Assembly (NCBI RefSeq): GCF_014650335.1
Contig: NZ_BMUT01000004.1
Location: 62,001 to 126,000, forward strand
Length of the DNA stretch: 64,000 nt
Origin: Streptomyces hiroshimensis
Lineage (GTDB): Bacteria > Actinomycetota > Actinomycetes > Streptomycetales > Streptomycetaceae
Reading direction: 5' to 3'
Shown one piece after another: positions 54,339-62,290 of this stretch. The notes under the pieces are model-generated. The model worked only from the letters and a program-made list of their open reading frames with translations, had not been told where the DNA came from and did not search any database. Numbering within the stretch: the first letter of the stretch is position 1; each line of letters begins with the position of its first letter. The position numbers were made by a program, and so were the translations under genes.

Positions 54339-57134
54339 CTAGAACAGGCCGTCCCACATCTGCTCCACCAGCACCGACCACCAGTTCTCCGGCGACGCCA
54401 ACGCGGCGCTGTCCAGCGCCATCAGCTGTTCCTGGAAATCCACCGTCCAGCGGCCCGCCTGCTCGGGCGTCAACCCGTAGCGCCAGCGCCACATCTTCCC
54501 GAGCAGCGCCAAAGAGCGAACGAACTGAGGCAGGCTCGTGTTGACGAACTGCGGCGGAACGGACGAACCGCCCGGCCCCGCCTCCAGCGGCACCGCCACG
54601 ATGTGCGCCGTGCCGTACTGCACGCACAGCTGCTTGCCGAAGTCCGTGCCCATCACCAGGTACGAGCCCGCGTCCGGCGCCGCCTGCACGCGCCGCTCCG
54701 CCGCCAGCTCCGCCAGCGTCGGCACCGGCCGGCCCGGCTGCGCCTGGCCCCAGAAGAACGGCCCGCAGTCCACGGGCACGCCCGCCCACACCAGCGTCTG
54801 CGCGACGACGTCCGGCACGCCCTGGCGCGACACCGCGCGCTGCTCGAACCGGAACACGCCCTGCGGGCCGAAGGACTCGGCCAGCTCCCGGGCGATCACG
54901 TCCGGGCCGACCGGCGGCGCCTGCTGCACCTGGCCGGGGTGCGGCAGCGGCACCCGGTTCGGCGCCGGGCGGGCCGGGCCGTCGGCGACCTGGTGCAGCT
55001 CGCCCTGATGCTCTATCAGGTGCCGGACGCCCTGCTGGCGCGTGGCGAGGTCGCGGCCGTACGGGGCCGTGTGACTGACCGTCGCCTGCGGCCAGTTCTC
55101 CCGCACCATACGGGCGCAGTAACCGCCCGGGCCGTCGCAGGACTCCAGCTCCGTGTGCAGCTCCAGCACCTGCTCGCGCGGCACGTTCAGCGCCATCAGC
55201 TCGTGCAGGATCTGCCACTCCGGGTGCGGCGTGCCCGGCGCGCTGCGCCGGATGAGCTGCTGCTCGGAACCGTCGTGCGCACGGTAGCGCAGGACCGCCA
55301 TGTAGCCCGGGCCGACGGTCGGGAGACCGGTGGGCGCCTGGGGGTAGCCGTACGCCGGGGCGGGGGCCGCAGGGCCCGGGCCCTGCGGGGCGGCCGGGCC
55401 CTGCGGCACCGGGGGCATGCCGGGCCCGCCGGGGCTCGCGAGCATGGTGGCGGCGTGGTGCACCCCACCGGGGCCCGCGGGCGGCGTGCCCGGGCCCTGC
55501 GGCGGCGTGCCCGGGCGACCCGGGGCGGCCGGAGGCTGACCCGGCGCACCGGGAGCACCGGGAGCACCGGGAGCGCCCGGAGCCCCAGGGGCCGCCGGTC
55601 CGCCGGGTGCGCTGGCGAGCATGGTCGCCGCGTGGTGCACCCCGCCGGGCCCGGCGGGCGGCGGCGTGGGCTGACCGGGCGCGGCAGGCGGTACGGGGGC
55701 GCCGGGCGCGGCAGGCGCGGCGCCGGGCATGCCCGGCGTACCGGGACTGGCGAGCATCGTCGCGGCGTGGTGCACCCCGCCGCCGGGGGCGGCAGGCGCA
55801 CCGGGAGCACCGGGCGGCGTGGGACCGCCCGCACCCGGCTGCTGCTGACCGGGAATCCCGGGGGCAGCGGAAGCAGCGGCGGCACCAGGGGCGCCGGGAG
55901 CGGCGGGAGGCGCCGGCGGCATGGGCGCACCGGCACCCGGACCGCCCGGCCCCTGCGGAGCACCGGCACCGGGCGCGCCGGGCGGCACCGGAGCACCGGG
56001 CTGCCCCGGCACGTAAGGCGCACCGGCACCCGGCCCCGGAGGCGGCGGGACCGGAGCCCCGGGCGCACCGGGACCGAGGGGCGGCGGAACAGGCGCACCC
56101 GCGCCCGCGCCGGCACCGCCCGCACCGGGCGCGCCGCTCGCTCCCCCGCCCGCCGGCAGGTCGTCGATCGCGGGCGCGATCGCCGTCCTCGGCAGCGCGC
56201 TGCCCGACGCCATCAGGGCCGTCTTCGCCTCCGGACCGACACCCGGCGGCGGCGTGTCGTCCTCGTCCGTTCCCGACAGGGCCGGCGCCAGCACCGTGGC
56301 GGGCAGGCCGACCGAGCGGTCGTCGTCGTCCTCCGCGGTGTGCGTGTCCGCCACGGCCCACGGCGTGGCGGCGGACTCGGGATCCCCGGATGCCGCAGCG
56401 GGGGCGGGCTCGGGAGAGGGCGGAGGCGGAGGCGGCACCACAGGCGCAGCAGGCGCAGCAGGGGCGGCAGGGGCGGCAGGGGCGGCAGGGGCGGCAGGAG
56501 CAGCCGACGCCGCAGGAGCAACCGGCTCACTCGGCACGCTCGACGCGCCCGGCGCAGCAGGCGCAACCGGAGCAGGAGCAACCGGCGCCGGCGCAGGCGG
56601 CACCACAAGCACCGGCCCACCCTGCGACGCATCCGAGGACGCCCCCGAACGCGCCGCCGCAGCCGAGCCCCCGGACGTGTCGGACGTACCGGACGCACCG
56701 TCAGACGCACCGCCGGACGTACCGCCCGAAGTCCCCCCGTCCGTCCTGCGGTCCGGGATCCCCATCGCGTCGGCCGCGTCCTGCAGCCACTGCGGCGGGC
56801 TCAGCAGGAACGACGTCGCGTTCAGGTCCACCCGTTTCGGCGGCGCGTCCGACGGTTCCGGTTCCTCCACGGCCACGGCCCCGTACTCCTCCTCGTAGCG
56901 CCGGATGACCTCGCCGACCGGCAGCGCCGGCCACAGCGTCGTCTCGCCGCTGTCCCGGGCGATCACCAGCCGGACCCGGCCGCCGTCCGACGTCGGACCG
57001 TCCTCGCGGTCCTCGGCCCACACCACGAAGCCCAGGTCGAACTCGCGGACCCGCACCTCCCGGTGCAGGTACGCCGGCACGTCACCGTTGGCCCAGCGCT
57101 CACCGCGCTCCTGCGCCTGCGCGAACGTCACCAC
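54339..57134 (-). CDS. multidomain protein: Imm35-like - Pro-rich linker - deaminase-like - SUKH-4
   Basis: The start is set at a GTG at 57134 (VVTFAQAQERGER) because GGAGGGG lies ~10 nt upstream and the next gene ends at 57142; an ATG at 57164 would overlap it. 931 residues. Residues 1-100 resemble YrhB/Imm35 immunity domains (FDLGFVVWAEDRED, LVIARDSGETTLWPALPVGE). Residues ~100-600 are Pro/Ala/Gly-rich with the motif HHAATMLA three times. Residues ~600-730 look like an XOO_2897-type nucleic-acid deaminase: H637-P-E and LESC666-x6-C673-ARMV. Residues ~740-925 are SUKH-4 (SYLVMGTDFGKQLCVQYGTA, WRWRYGLTPEQAGRWTVDF). The domain calls are from memory of the families; the deaminase call is the least certain. 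Confidence 0.75.
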   Translation of the reverse strand: MVTFAQAQERGERWANGDVPAYLHREVRVREFDLGFVVWAEDREDGPTSDGGRVRLVIARDSGETTLWPALPVGEVIRRYEEEYGAVAVEEPEPSDAPPKRVDLNATSFLLSPPQWLQDAADAMGIPDRRTDGGTSGGTSGGASDGASGTSDTSGGSAAAARSGASSDASQGGPVLVVPPAPAPVAPAPVAPAAPGASSVPSEPVAPAASAAPAAPAAPAAPAAPAAPAAPVVPPPPPPSPEPAPAAASGDPESAATPWAVADTHTAEDDDDRSVGLPATVLAPALSGTDEDDTPPPGVGPEAKTALMASGSALPRTAIAPAIDDLPAGGGASGAPGAGGAGAGAGAPVPPPLGPGAPGAPVPPPPGPGAGAPYVPGQPGAPVPPGAPGAGAPQGPGGPGAGAPMPPAPPAAPGAPGAAAASAAPGIPGQQQPGAGGPTPPGAPGAPAAPGGGVHHAATMLASPGTPGMPGAAPAAPGAPVPPAAPGQPTPPPAGPGGVHHAATMLASAPGGPAAPGAPGAPGAPGAPGAPGQPPAAPGRPGTPPQGPGTPPAGPGGVHHAATMLASPGGPGMPPVPQGPAAPQGPGPAAPAPAYGYPQAPTGLPTVGPGYMAVLRYRAHDGSEQQLIRRSAPGTPHPEWQILHELMALNVPREQVLELHTELESCDGPGGYCARMVRENWPQATVSHTAPYGRDLATRQQGVRHLIEHQGELHQVADGPARPAPNRVPLPHPGQVQQAPPVGPDVIARELAESFGPQGVFRFEQRAVSRQGVPDVVAQTLVWAGVPVDCGPFFWGQAQPGRPVPTLAELAAERRVQAAPDAGSYLVMGTDFGKQLCVQYGTAHIVAVPLEAGPGGSSVPPQFVNTSLPQFVRSLALLGKMWRWRYGLTPEQAGRWTVDFQEQLMALDSAALASPENWWSVLVEQMWDGLF

Positions 57135-57141
57135 TGCGCGC

Positions 57142-58119
57142 TCACCCCTCCACCGGGACGGCATAGGCGAAGCCGCCGTCCACCATCAGGCCGGCGACCG
57201 TCTCCAGCTCCGGCGGACCACCCGCCAAACGCGACAAAAACACGTCGAAGTCCTCACCACAGGGCAGCAGCAGCCGCTCCACCCGCTCCTGCACCGTCCA
57301 GCCGTCCTGGTCGCGCGCGTCGTCGTAGGGGCAGAACCACACCGAACCGATCGCCTCGCCCTTCACCTTGACGGCGAGCACACCGCCCTGGACGAAACCG
57401 ACGCCCAGGTAGTCCTTGGTGAAGTGGTCGCGCAGACACTTGTTGACGTAGACGAGGTCGTTCACGGCGGCCTCGTCGCGCACGGTGAAGAACGGCTGGT
57501 CGATCAGCAGGCCCAGCTCGGCGTCCAGCGCGGCGCCCACCGGCGCGCACCCGCCCGCGGCCTTCAGGAACGCCCGGTACGCGCCGGGCAGGCGGTAGCC
57601 GAGGTCCTCCTCGACGCCCTGGACCTGCTCCTCCGTCACCGCGAGGTCCCGCTGCGGCAGTACGAAGTGCACCGGCCGGGTCTCCTGCAGGGGGCGCGTG
57701 CCGCGCTTGTCCTGTTCCACGGCGGCCGTCGCCAGCCCGCCGTGGTGCCGCAGCAGCGCCTTCACCTCGGCGGGCACCAGCTCCAGCCGGCGCGTGCCCA
57801 CGACGTGGTGCCACGTCCAGCCGTGCGGCGTGGCCACCGAGGGCAGGCTGGCCCACAGTTCGTGGCCCGCGGCGTGCAGCGCGGCGTTCGCCGACACGTA
57901 GTCGGTCAGCCGCAGCTCGTCCACGCCGAAGCCCTCGGGCGGTTCCGCGATCTCCGCGGCGGCCCGTGCGTACGGCGAGAAATCCGGATGGCCCTCGTCG
58001 TCCATCCGCACCCCCTTGGGGTAGCGGCTGGCGCGGACCGGGTCCGGGAAGTGCACGACCTGCCCGGCGTAGGCCGCATTCGGTGGCGCGGCCTGCTGCC
58101 CGAGCCGACCTGTCGTCAT
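57142..58119 (-). CDS. SMI1/KNR4 (SUKH-1) family protein
   Basis: 325 residues from the ATG at 58119 (MTTGRLGQQAAPPNA). The N-terminal half is a Streptomyces-specific region (GWTWHHVVGTRRLELVPAEV). The C-terminal half carries the SUKH-1 core: QVQGVEEDLGYRLPGAYRAF LKAAGG (split here for clarity) and CLRDHFTKDYLGVGFVQGGV, ending before the fusion gene 7 bp away. SUKH-1 proteins neutralise nuclease or deaminase toxins. It is cotranscribed with the SUKH-4 fusion and diverges from the YwqJ deaminase pair. Confidence 0.82.
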   Translation of the reverse strand: MTTGRLGQQAAPPNAAYAGQVVHFPDPVRASRYPKGVRMDDEGHPDFSPYARAAAEIAEPPEGFGVDELRLTDYVSANAALHAAGHELWASLPSVATPHGWTWHHVVGTRRLELVPAEVKALLRHHGGLATAAVEQDKRGTRPLQETRPVHFVLPQRDLAVTEEQVQGVEEDLGYRLPGAYRAFLKAAGGCAPVGAALDAELGLLIDQPFFTVRDEAAVNDLVYVNKCLRDHFTKDYLGVGFVQGGVLAVKVKGEAIGSVWFCPYDDARDQDGWTVQERVERLLLPCGEDFDVFLSRLAGGPPELETVAGLMVDGGFAYAVPVEG

Positions 58120-58522
58120 GGCGGAAGCCCCCTGCTGACTGTGTGTCTCCGAAAGGCCCCGACGAACGCGGCGGTCGCCGCGAGTCACCGGACCCCCGCC
58201 CGGGCCACGGGGCGGCCCGGCCGGCCGGTGTCCCCATGGCCGAGAACACCCCGTGCGGCACAGCCTATGCGGTACCGCAAGGCGGGGACCGCGCCCCGGT
58301 CCGCCCGCACCGCCGCCGCACCGCCGCCGCCCGGCCGCCGGCCCGGCCGTCACGCCCCGTGAAGCCCTCCCGGCCGCTGCGCCGCCGCCCTCACCGGTCG
58401 GACCATCCGACGCATGAACATCACACGGCAACCGCCCAACCCCGACCTGACTTCCACACCTGCCGTCCCGTTTGGCAGTCTGATCCCCGCAACAGGGGGA
58501 TTGCAGGGAGGGAAGAACCACC
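58120..58522. other. divergent control region of the SUKH/deaminase locus
   Basis: 403 bp. A TAGGCT -10 (58262-58267, minus strand) is the best candidate for the SMI1 operon. No clear dyad operator is seen. The plus-strand gene has a strong ribosome site GGAGGG at about 58507. Confidence 0.45.
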
Positions 58523-59119
58523 ATGCACACGACTCAGGACCGACCGCCCGCCGACGATCACGGCACGGCGGCCTCCGGTGATCCCCGGCTCACCTGGAGC
58601 ACCGAGGACGCCGACCGGCCCCCCGCCCTGCTGCACCGCCGCGACGGCATACTGCCCGCCGTGGCCGCCGCGCTGTCCGTCCGCGGCGAGACGCTGACCT
58701 GCACCGGCGGCAAGGCCGACGTGCCGCCCGCGCTCCATCCGCTGGTCCAGGACTTCCTCGACACCCTCACCAGCGACCGGCGCGAGCGCTTCACCGGCCG
58801 ATGTCCCGAGGCACTGCTGCTGACCCGCTTCCTCACCGCCCACGAGGGCGGCCGCAGCAAACGTGCCGCCCGCAAACCGCTGACCCACGGCGAGGCCCGG
58901 CGCGCCCTCAAGCACGCCAAGCTCACCGCCCGGCACATCCGCGAGGACGGCGACCCGCGGCACGGCGCGTACGCCCCGCCCTGCCGCTCGTGCACGGCCC
59001 TGCTGAGCCACTTCGGCGTACGCAGCGTCGACCTCGCGGCCCCCGCGAAGGCCTCCCCCGCCAAGGCCGCCATCTCCAAGGCCGCCACGAAGGCCGCGAT
59101 CACCAAGGACAAGAGCTGA
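58523..59119 (+). CDS. YwqJ-type nucleic-acid deaminase (putative toxin)
   Basis: 198 residues from the ATG at 58523. The deaminase zinc site is visible as C94-P-E96 (TGRCPEALLLTRFL) and P-P-C154-R-S-C157 (AYAPPCRSCTALLSHFG), the CxE...CxxC pattern of the YwqJ clade. There is no signal, WXG or other export domain in front, unlike typical polymorphic toxins. The C-terminal tail is Ala/Lys/Ser-rich (AKASPAKAAISKAATKAAI) and could bind nucleic acid. SUKH-3 begins 5 bp downstream, so the two are a toxin-immunity style pair. Confidence 0.85.
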   Translation: MHTTQDRPPADDHGTAASGDPRLTWSTEDADRPPALLHRRDGILPAVAAALSVRGETLTCTGGKADVPPALHPLVQDFLDTLTSDRRERFTGRCPEALLLTRFLTAHEGGRSKRAARKPLTHGEARRALKHAKLTARHIREDGDPRHGAYAPPCRSCTALLSHFGVRSVDLAAPAKASPAKAAISKAATKAAITKDKS

Positions 59120-59124
59120 CCGAC

Positions 59125-59634
59125 ATGCGCGCCTTCGACCGCACCGCGGCCACCCGCTTCCCGGCCGCCGTGGACGCCGCCCTGCGCGAGGCCGGGTGGC
59201 AGCCCGGTCGCTGGGACATCAAAGCCGCCGAGAACTGGGCCGACGCGCTGCGCGCCCACACCTCCCCGGCCGGGCACCGGCACACCGTCTTCCCCGCCGC
59301 CGTCGAGGCCTGGGCGGAGTTCGGCGGCCTGCACATCGCCGGGAGCGGGCCCGGGCGGCACATCGCCCCCACGCCCTTCCAGATCGACCCGCTGCACGGG
59401 CTCCACCTCGCACGCACCGTCGCCGACCTGGGGCGCGCGCTGGGGGCCGACGTGTGCCCGCTCGGGCAGGAGGCGGACGGGCAGGCGCTGCTCGCCATCG
59501 ACGCCCACGGCCGCGTCTACAGCCTCGACCACACCGGCGACTGGTACCTCGGCTCGGACATCGACCACGCCATCGCCACGCTCGTCAACGGGACCCGGCC
59601 TTCGCGGCTGTCGGCGGGCATCGGACGCCGCTGA
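59125..59634 (+). CDS. SUKH-3 domain immunity-type protein
   Basis: 169 residues from the ATG at 59125. The SUKH-3 core is seen in FPAAVEAWAEFGGLHIAGSG, PFQIDPLHGLHLARTVADLG and LGADVCPLGQEADGQALLAI followed by DAHGRVYSLDHTGDWYLGSD. There is almost no room for a separate ribosome site after the deaminase, so translation is probably coupled, which keeps the immunity protein in proportion. The presumed role is binding and blocking the neighbouring YwqJ deaminase. Confidence 0.85.
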   Translation: MRAFDRTAATRFPAAVDAALREAGWQPGRWDIKAAENWADALRAHTSPAGHRHTVFPAAVEAWAEFGGLHIAGSGPGRHIAPTPFQIDPLHGLHLARTVADLGRALGADVCPLGQEADGQALLAIDAHGRVYSLDHTGDWYLGSDIDHAIATLVNGTRPSRLSAGIGRR

Positions 59635-59835
59635 CGCGTCTCCCCCTGCCGGGGGCTCCGGGGGATGCGCTGACCGGAGCAGCGCGAACCGGCCAAAAGC
59701 CAGGCGAGAACCGGCCGAATTCCGGGCGCGGACATCCAGGCCCGGACCGGCTGAAAGACAGGCGAACCGTAGGCCGCCGCAGCCGGGACCTACGAGCCCC
59801 CGCCCGCCCTGCGCGGCCACCGCGGCCACCGCGGC

Positions 59836-61236
59836 CTACGAGCCCACGCCGCCTTCCACGGCCGCGGCCGCCGGGATCACCGCCGACACCCGGAAGCCGC
59901 CCGCATCCGTAGCCCCCGACACGAAGACCCCGCCCAGGGCCGAGACCCGCTCGCGCATCCCCACCAGGCCGTTCCCGCCGCTCGGCAGGCGCGGCGCATC
60001 GGCGCCGCTCTCCGACGGCCCGTTCTCCACCTGCAGCGCGACCTCCTCCCCGCGGTGCGCCACGCGCACGACGGCCTTCGCCCCCGGCGCATGCTTGTGG
60101 ACGTTGGTCAGCGCTTCCTGCACCACGCGGTACGCCGTGCTCTCCACCCGTGCGCCGTACGAACGCTCCTCGCCCTCCACGGACAGCTCGACGGCCATGC
60201 CCGCCGCCCGCGACTGGCCGACGAGGTCCTCCAGGCCGTCCAGACACGGGCCGTCACCGGACGCAGCCCCCTCGCCCGCCGGCCCGGGCCCGCCCGTACC
60301 GCCGGCGCCCACGCCCGCGGACACCCGCGCCGAGGCCGCCGCCGCGACCTCCGCCAGCCGCCGCGAGTCGGCCGCCGAGGAGGCCTCCGGCACCATGCCC
60401 TCGGAGGACGTCCGCAGCACGCCGAGCATCTCCCGCAGCTCCGTCAGCGCCTGCCGGCCCATGTCGCCCACCAGGCCGGCGTTCCGCGAGGCCTTCTCGG
60501 GGTCCTTCAGGGCCACCGCCTGCAGCGCGGCCGCGTGGACCACCATCAGCGACACCCGGTGCGCCACGACGTCGTGCATCTCACGCGCGATCCGCGTGCG
60601 CTCCTCGTTCCGCGCCCACACCGCGCGCTCCTCGGCCCGCTCCGCGAGCAGCGACAGCTCGCGCTCCAGGCCGTCCGCGCGCTCCCGCAGGCTCTCCACG
60701 AGCCGGCGCCGCGCCCCCACGTAGAGCCCCAGGAGCACCGGGGGCGCCGTGAGCCCCAGCGCCACCAGCGCCGAGAAGAACAGCATCATCCAGGGGCCCG
60801 GCTGGTATCCCTCCCCGGCGGCTATGTCGCGGTGGAACTTGAGGAACGTCACGAGGAACGTCCCCGCCACCGACACCCCCGCGAGAACGACGGTCAGCCG
60901 GCGCGGCACGTCCGAGGCGGCCAGCGTGTACAGGCCGACGATGCCGAGCATGAAGCCCAGCTCGGCCGGGGTGATCGCGATGCCCAGCAGCACCACGGCC
61001 ACCGGCCAGCGCAGCCGGAACAGCAGGGTGCCGCCGACGAGCGCCCCCACCACGATCCCGAGGCCCACCGGGCCCCCGTGCCCCGACGCGAAACCCGCGC
61101 CCTCGGCCGCGCACTCCAGAGCGGACACCAGCGCCAGCACGACGTCGAGCACCATGCTCCGGCGCCGCGCCCACCACCAAGGCCCATCAGGCGCGCCACG
61201 CACGCCCGCCTCCGCGTTTGCCCCCGTTGTGGTCAT
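59836..61236 (-). CDS. sensor histidine kinase, NarL/NreB (HisKA_3) class, orphan
   Basis: 466 residues from the ATG at 61236 (MTTTGANAEAGV). Five or six TM helices occupy residues ~25-190 without a clear extracellular sensor domain. The H-box is EERTRIAREMHDVVAHR with His221; the ATPase domain has QEALTNVHKHAPGAKAVVRV (N box) and LPSGGNGLVGMRERVSALGG (G box). A ~45-residue Ala/Gly insertion follows the phosphorylation helices. No response regulator is adjacent on either side. Confidence 0.88.
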   Translation of the reverse strand: MTTTGANAEAGVRGAPDGPWWWARRRSMVLDVVLALVSALECAAEGAGFASGHGGPVGLGIVVGALVGGTLLFRLRWPVAVVLLGIAITPAELGFMLGIVGLYTLAASDVPRRLTVVLAGVSVAGTFLVTFLKFHRDIAAGEGYQPGPWMMLFFSALVALGLTAPPVLLGLYVGARRRLVESLRERADGLERELSLLAERAEERAVWARNEERTRIAREMHDVVAHRVSLMVVHAAALQAVALKDPEKASRNAGLVGDMGRQALTELREMLGVLRTSSEGMVPEASSAADSRRLAEVAAAASARVSAGVGAGGTGGPGPAGEGAASGDGPCLDGLEDLVGQSRAAGMAVELSVEGEERSYGARVESTAYRVVQEALTNVHKHAPGAKAVVRVAHRGEEVALQVENGPSESGADAPRLPSGGNGLVGMRERVSALGGVFVSGATDAGGFRVSAVIPAAAAVEGGVGS

Positions 61237-61394
61237 ACCACCCAGACTACGGAAGCCCGCCACCCCATTTCCTGCCCGAGCCGCAGCACGGAGCGGGTTC
61301 ACTCACGGGCGAAGAGGCTGCCCTTTCGCTCGAACTGGTGAACCATCCACGCTTTCGCACCACGCCCCCCCGCATCCCTCCCAAAGCTGTACGC

Positions 61395-62071
61395 ATGACG
61401 CAAGCGAAAACGGAGCTGCAGAGCCGGGCGCGCGAGCTGCGGCGAGCAGGCAGGACGTATGACGAGATCGTGGCCGAGCTGGGGGTGTCGAAGAGCTCGG
61501 TGTCGCTGTGGGTGAGGGATCTCCCGAAGCCCGACCGGAAAAGGGCACACGCCAAGCTCATGGCGGAGGCACGCCGGGAGCCCCTCCGCAGGGCCCGCGA
61601 GCTGAAACGCCGACAGGCGAAGGAAGCAGCCAAGGGCGAGATAGGCAGGCTCGCCGACCGGGAGCTGTTCATTGCGGGCATCGCCCTGTATTGGGCCGAG
61701 GGCACGAAGAGCAAACCGCATCACACATCCGAGCGCGTCGTCTTCGTGAACAGCGACCCGGACATGATCAGTCTCTACCTCGCCTGGCTGCGACTCCTGG
61801 GCGTCGACGGGAGCCGCCTGCGGTTCCACGTGATGATCCACGAATCGGCCGATGTCACCGCAGCCGAGAGCTTCTGGGCGGAGCACGTCGGACACGTGGG
61901 CCACTTCGGCAAGACGACCCTCAAGAAGCACAATCCGAAACTGTCCGCAAAAACGTCGGTGACGGCTATCGCGGCTGCCTCACCGTGCGAGTACTGGACA
62001 GCGCGGACCTGTACCGTCGCATCGAAGGCTGGTGGTACGGCATAGTGGTGGGGGCCAGGTCGACGATCTAG
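61395..62071 (+). pseudogene. HTH / homing-endonuclease-like protein gene with a -1 frameshift
   Basis: From the ATG at 61395 (MTQAKTELQSRARELRRAGR) come an HTH (TYDEIVAELGVSKSSVSLWV) and a LAGLIDADG-like body with ALYWAEGTKSKP, VVFVNSDPDMISLYLAWLRL and FGKTTLKKHNPK. The family continues as KTVRKNVGDGYRGC, which is found here in the next frame: after CCGAAA at 61935-61940 one A is missing (CTGTCC instead of ACTGTCC). In frame the protein instead ends in an unrelated tail at 62045; the conserved C-terminus (LYRRIEGWWYGIVVGA) runs to 62071. It is therefore broken, or an assembly error. It lies 31 bp from tRNA-Gln. Confidence 0.75.
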
Positions 62072-62101
62072 AGGATTTGTCCGATTTGGAGGGCTTTGCT
62101 A

Positions 62102-62173
62102 TCCCCTGTGGTGTAATTGGCAACACTATGGGTTTTGGTCCCATCATTCCAGGTTCGAGTCCTGGCGGGGGAG
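62102..62173 (+). tRNA. tRNA-Gln(UUG)
   Basis: Acceptor TCCCCTG pairs with CGGGGGA; the anticodon loop TTTTGGT gives TTG; the T-arm is CCAGGTTCGAGTCCTGG. 72 nt, CCA not encoded. It sits between the frameshifted gene and glmU, as in related genomes. Confidence 0.93.
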
Positions 62174-62290
62174 CTCAAAGTTCGAATGCATCGGGTCCTG
62201 ACCGCCCAGGTCGGGACCCGCCCGCGTTTCAGCAGTAAAACGCACCGGTATCCTTCGGATGTCCACCACCCGAAGCCGAAGGGCACACCC

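Noticed and set aside
59635..59835. Possible small gene between SUKH-3 and the histidine kinase
   Set aside because: The frames are Arg/Pro-rich on all strands with no ribosome site; treated as a convergent 200-bp spacer.
61935..61945. Programmed -1 frameshift
   Set aside because: CCGAAAC is not an X-XXY-YYZ slippery site and no downstream pseudoknot is evident; simple loss of one A fits better.
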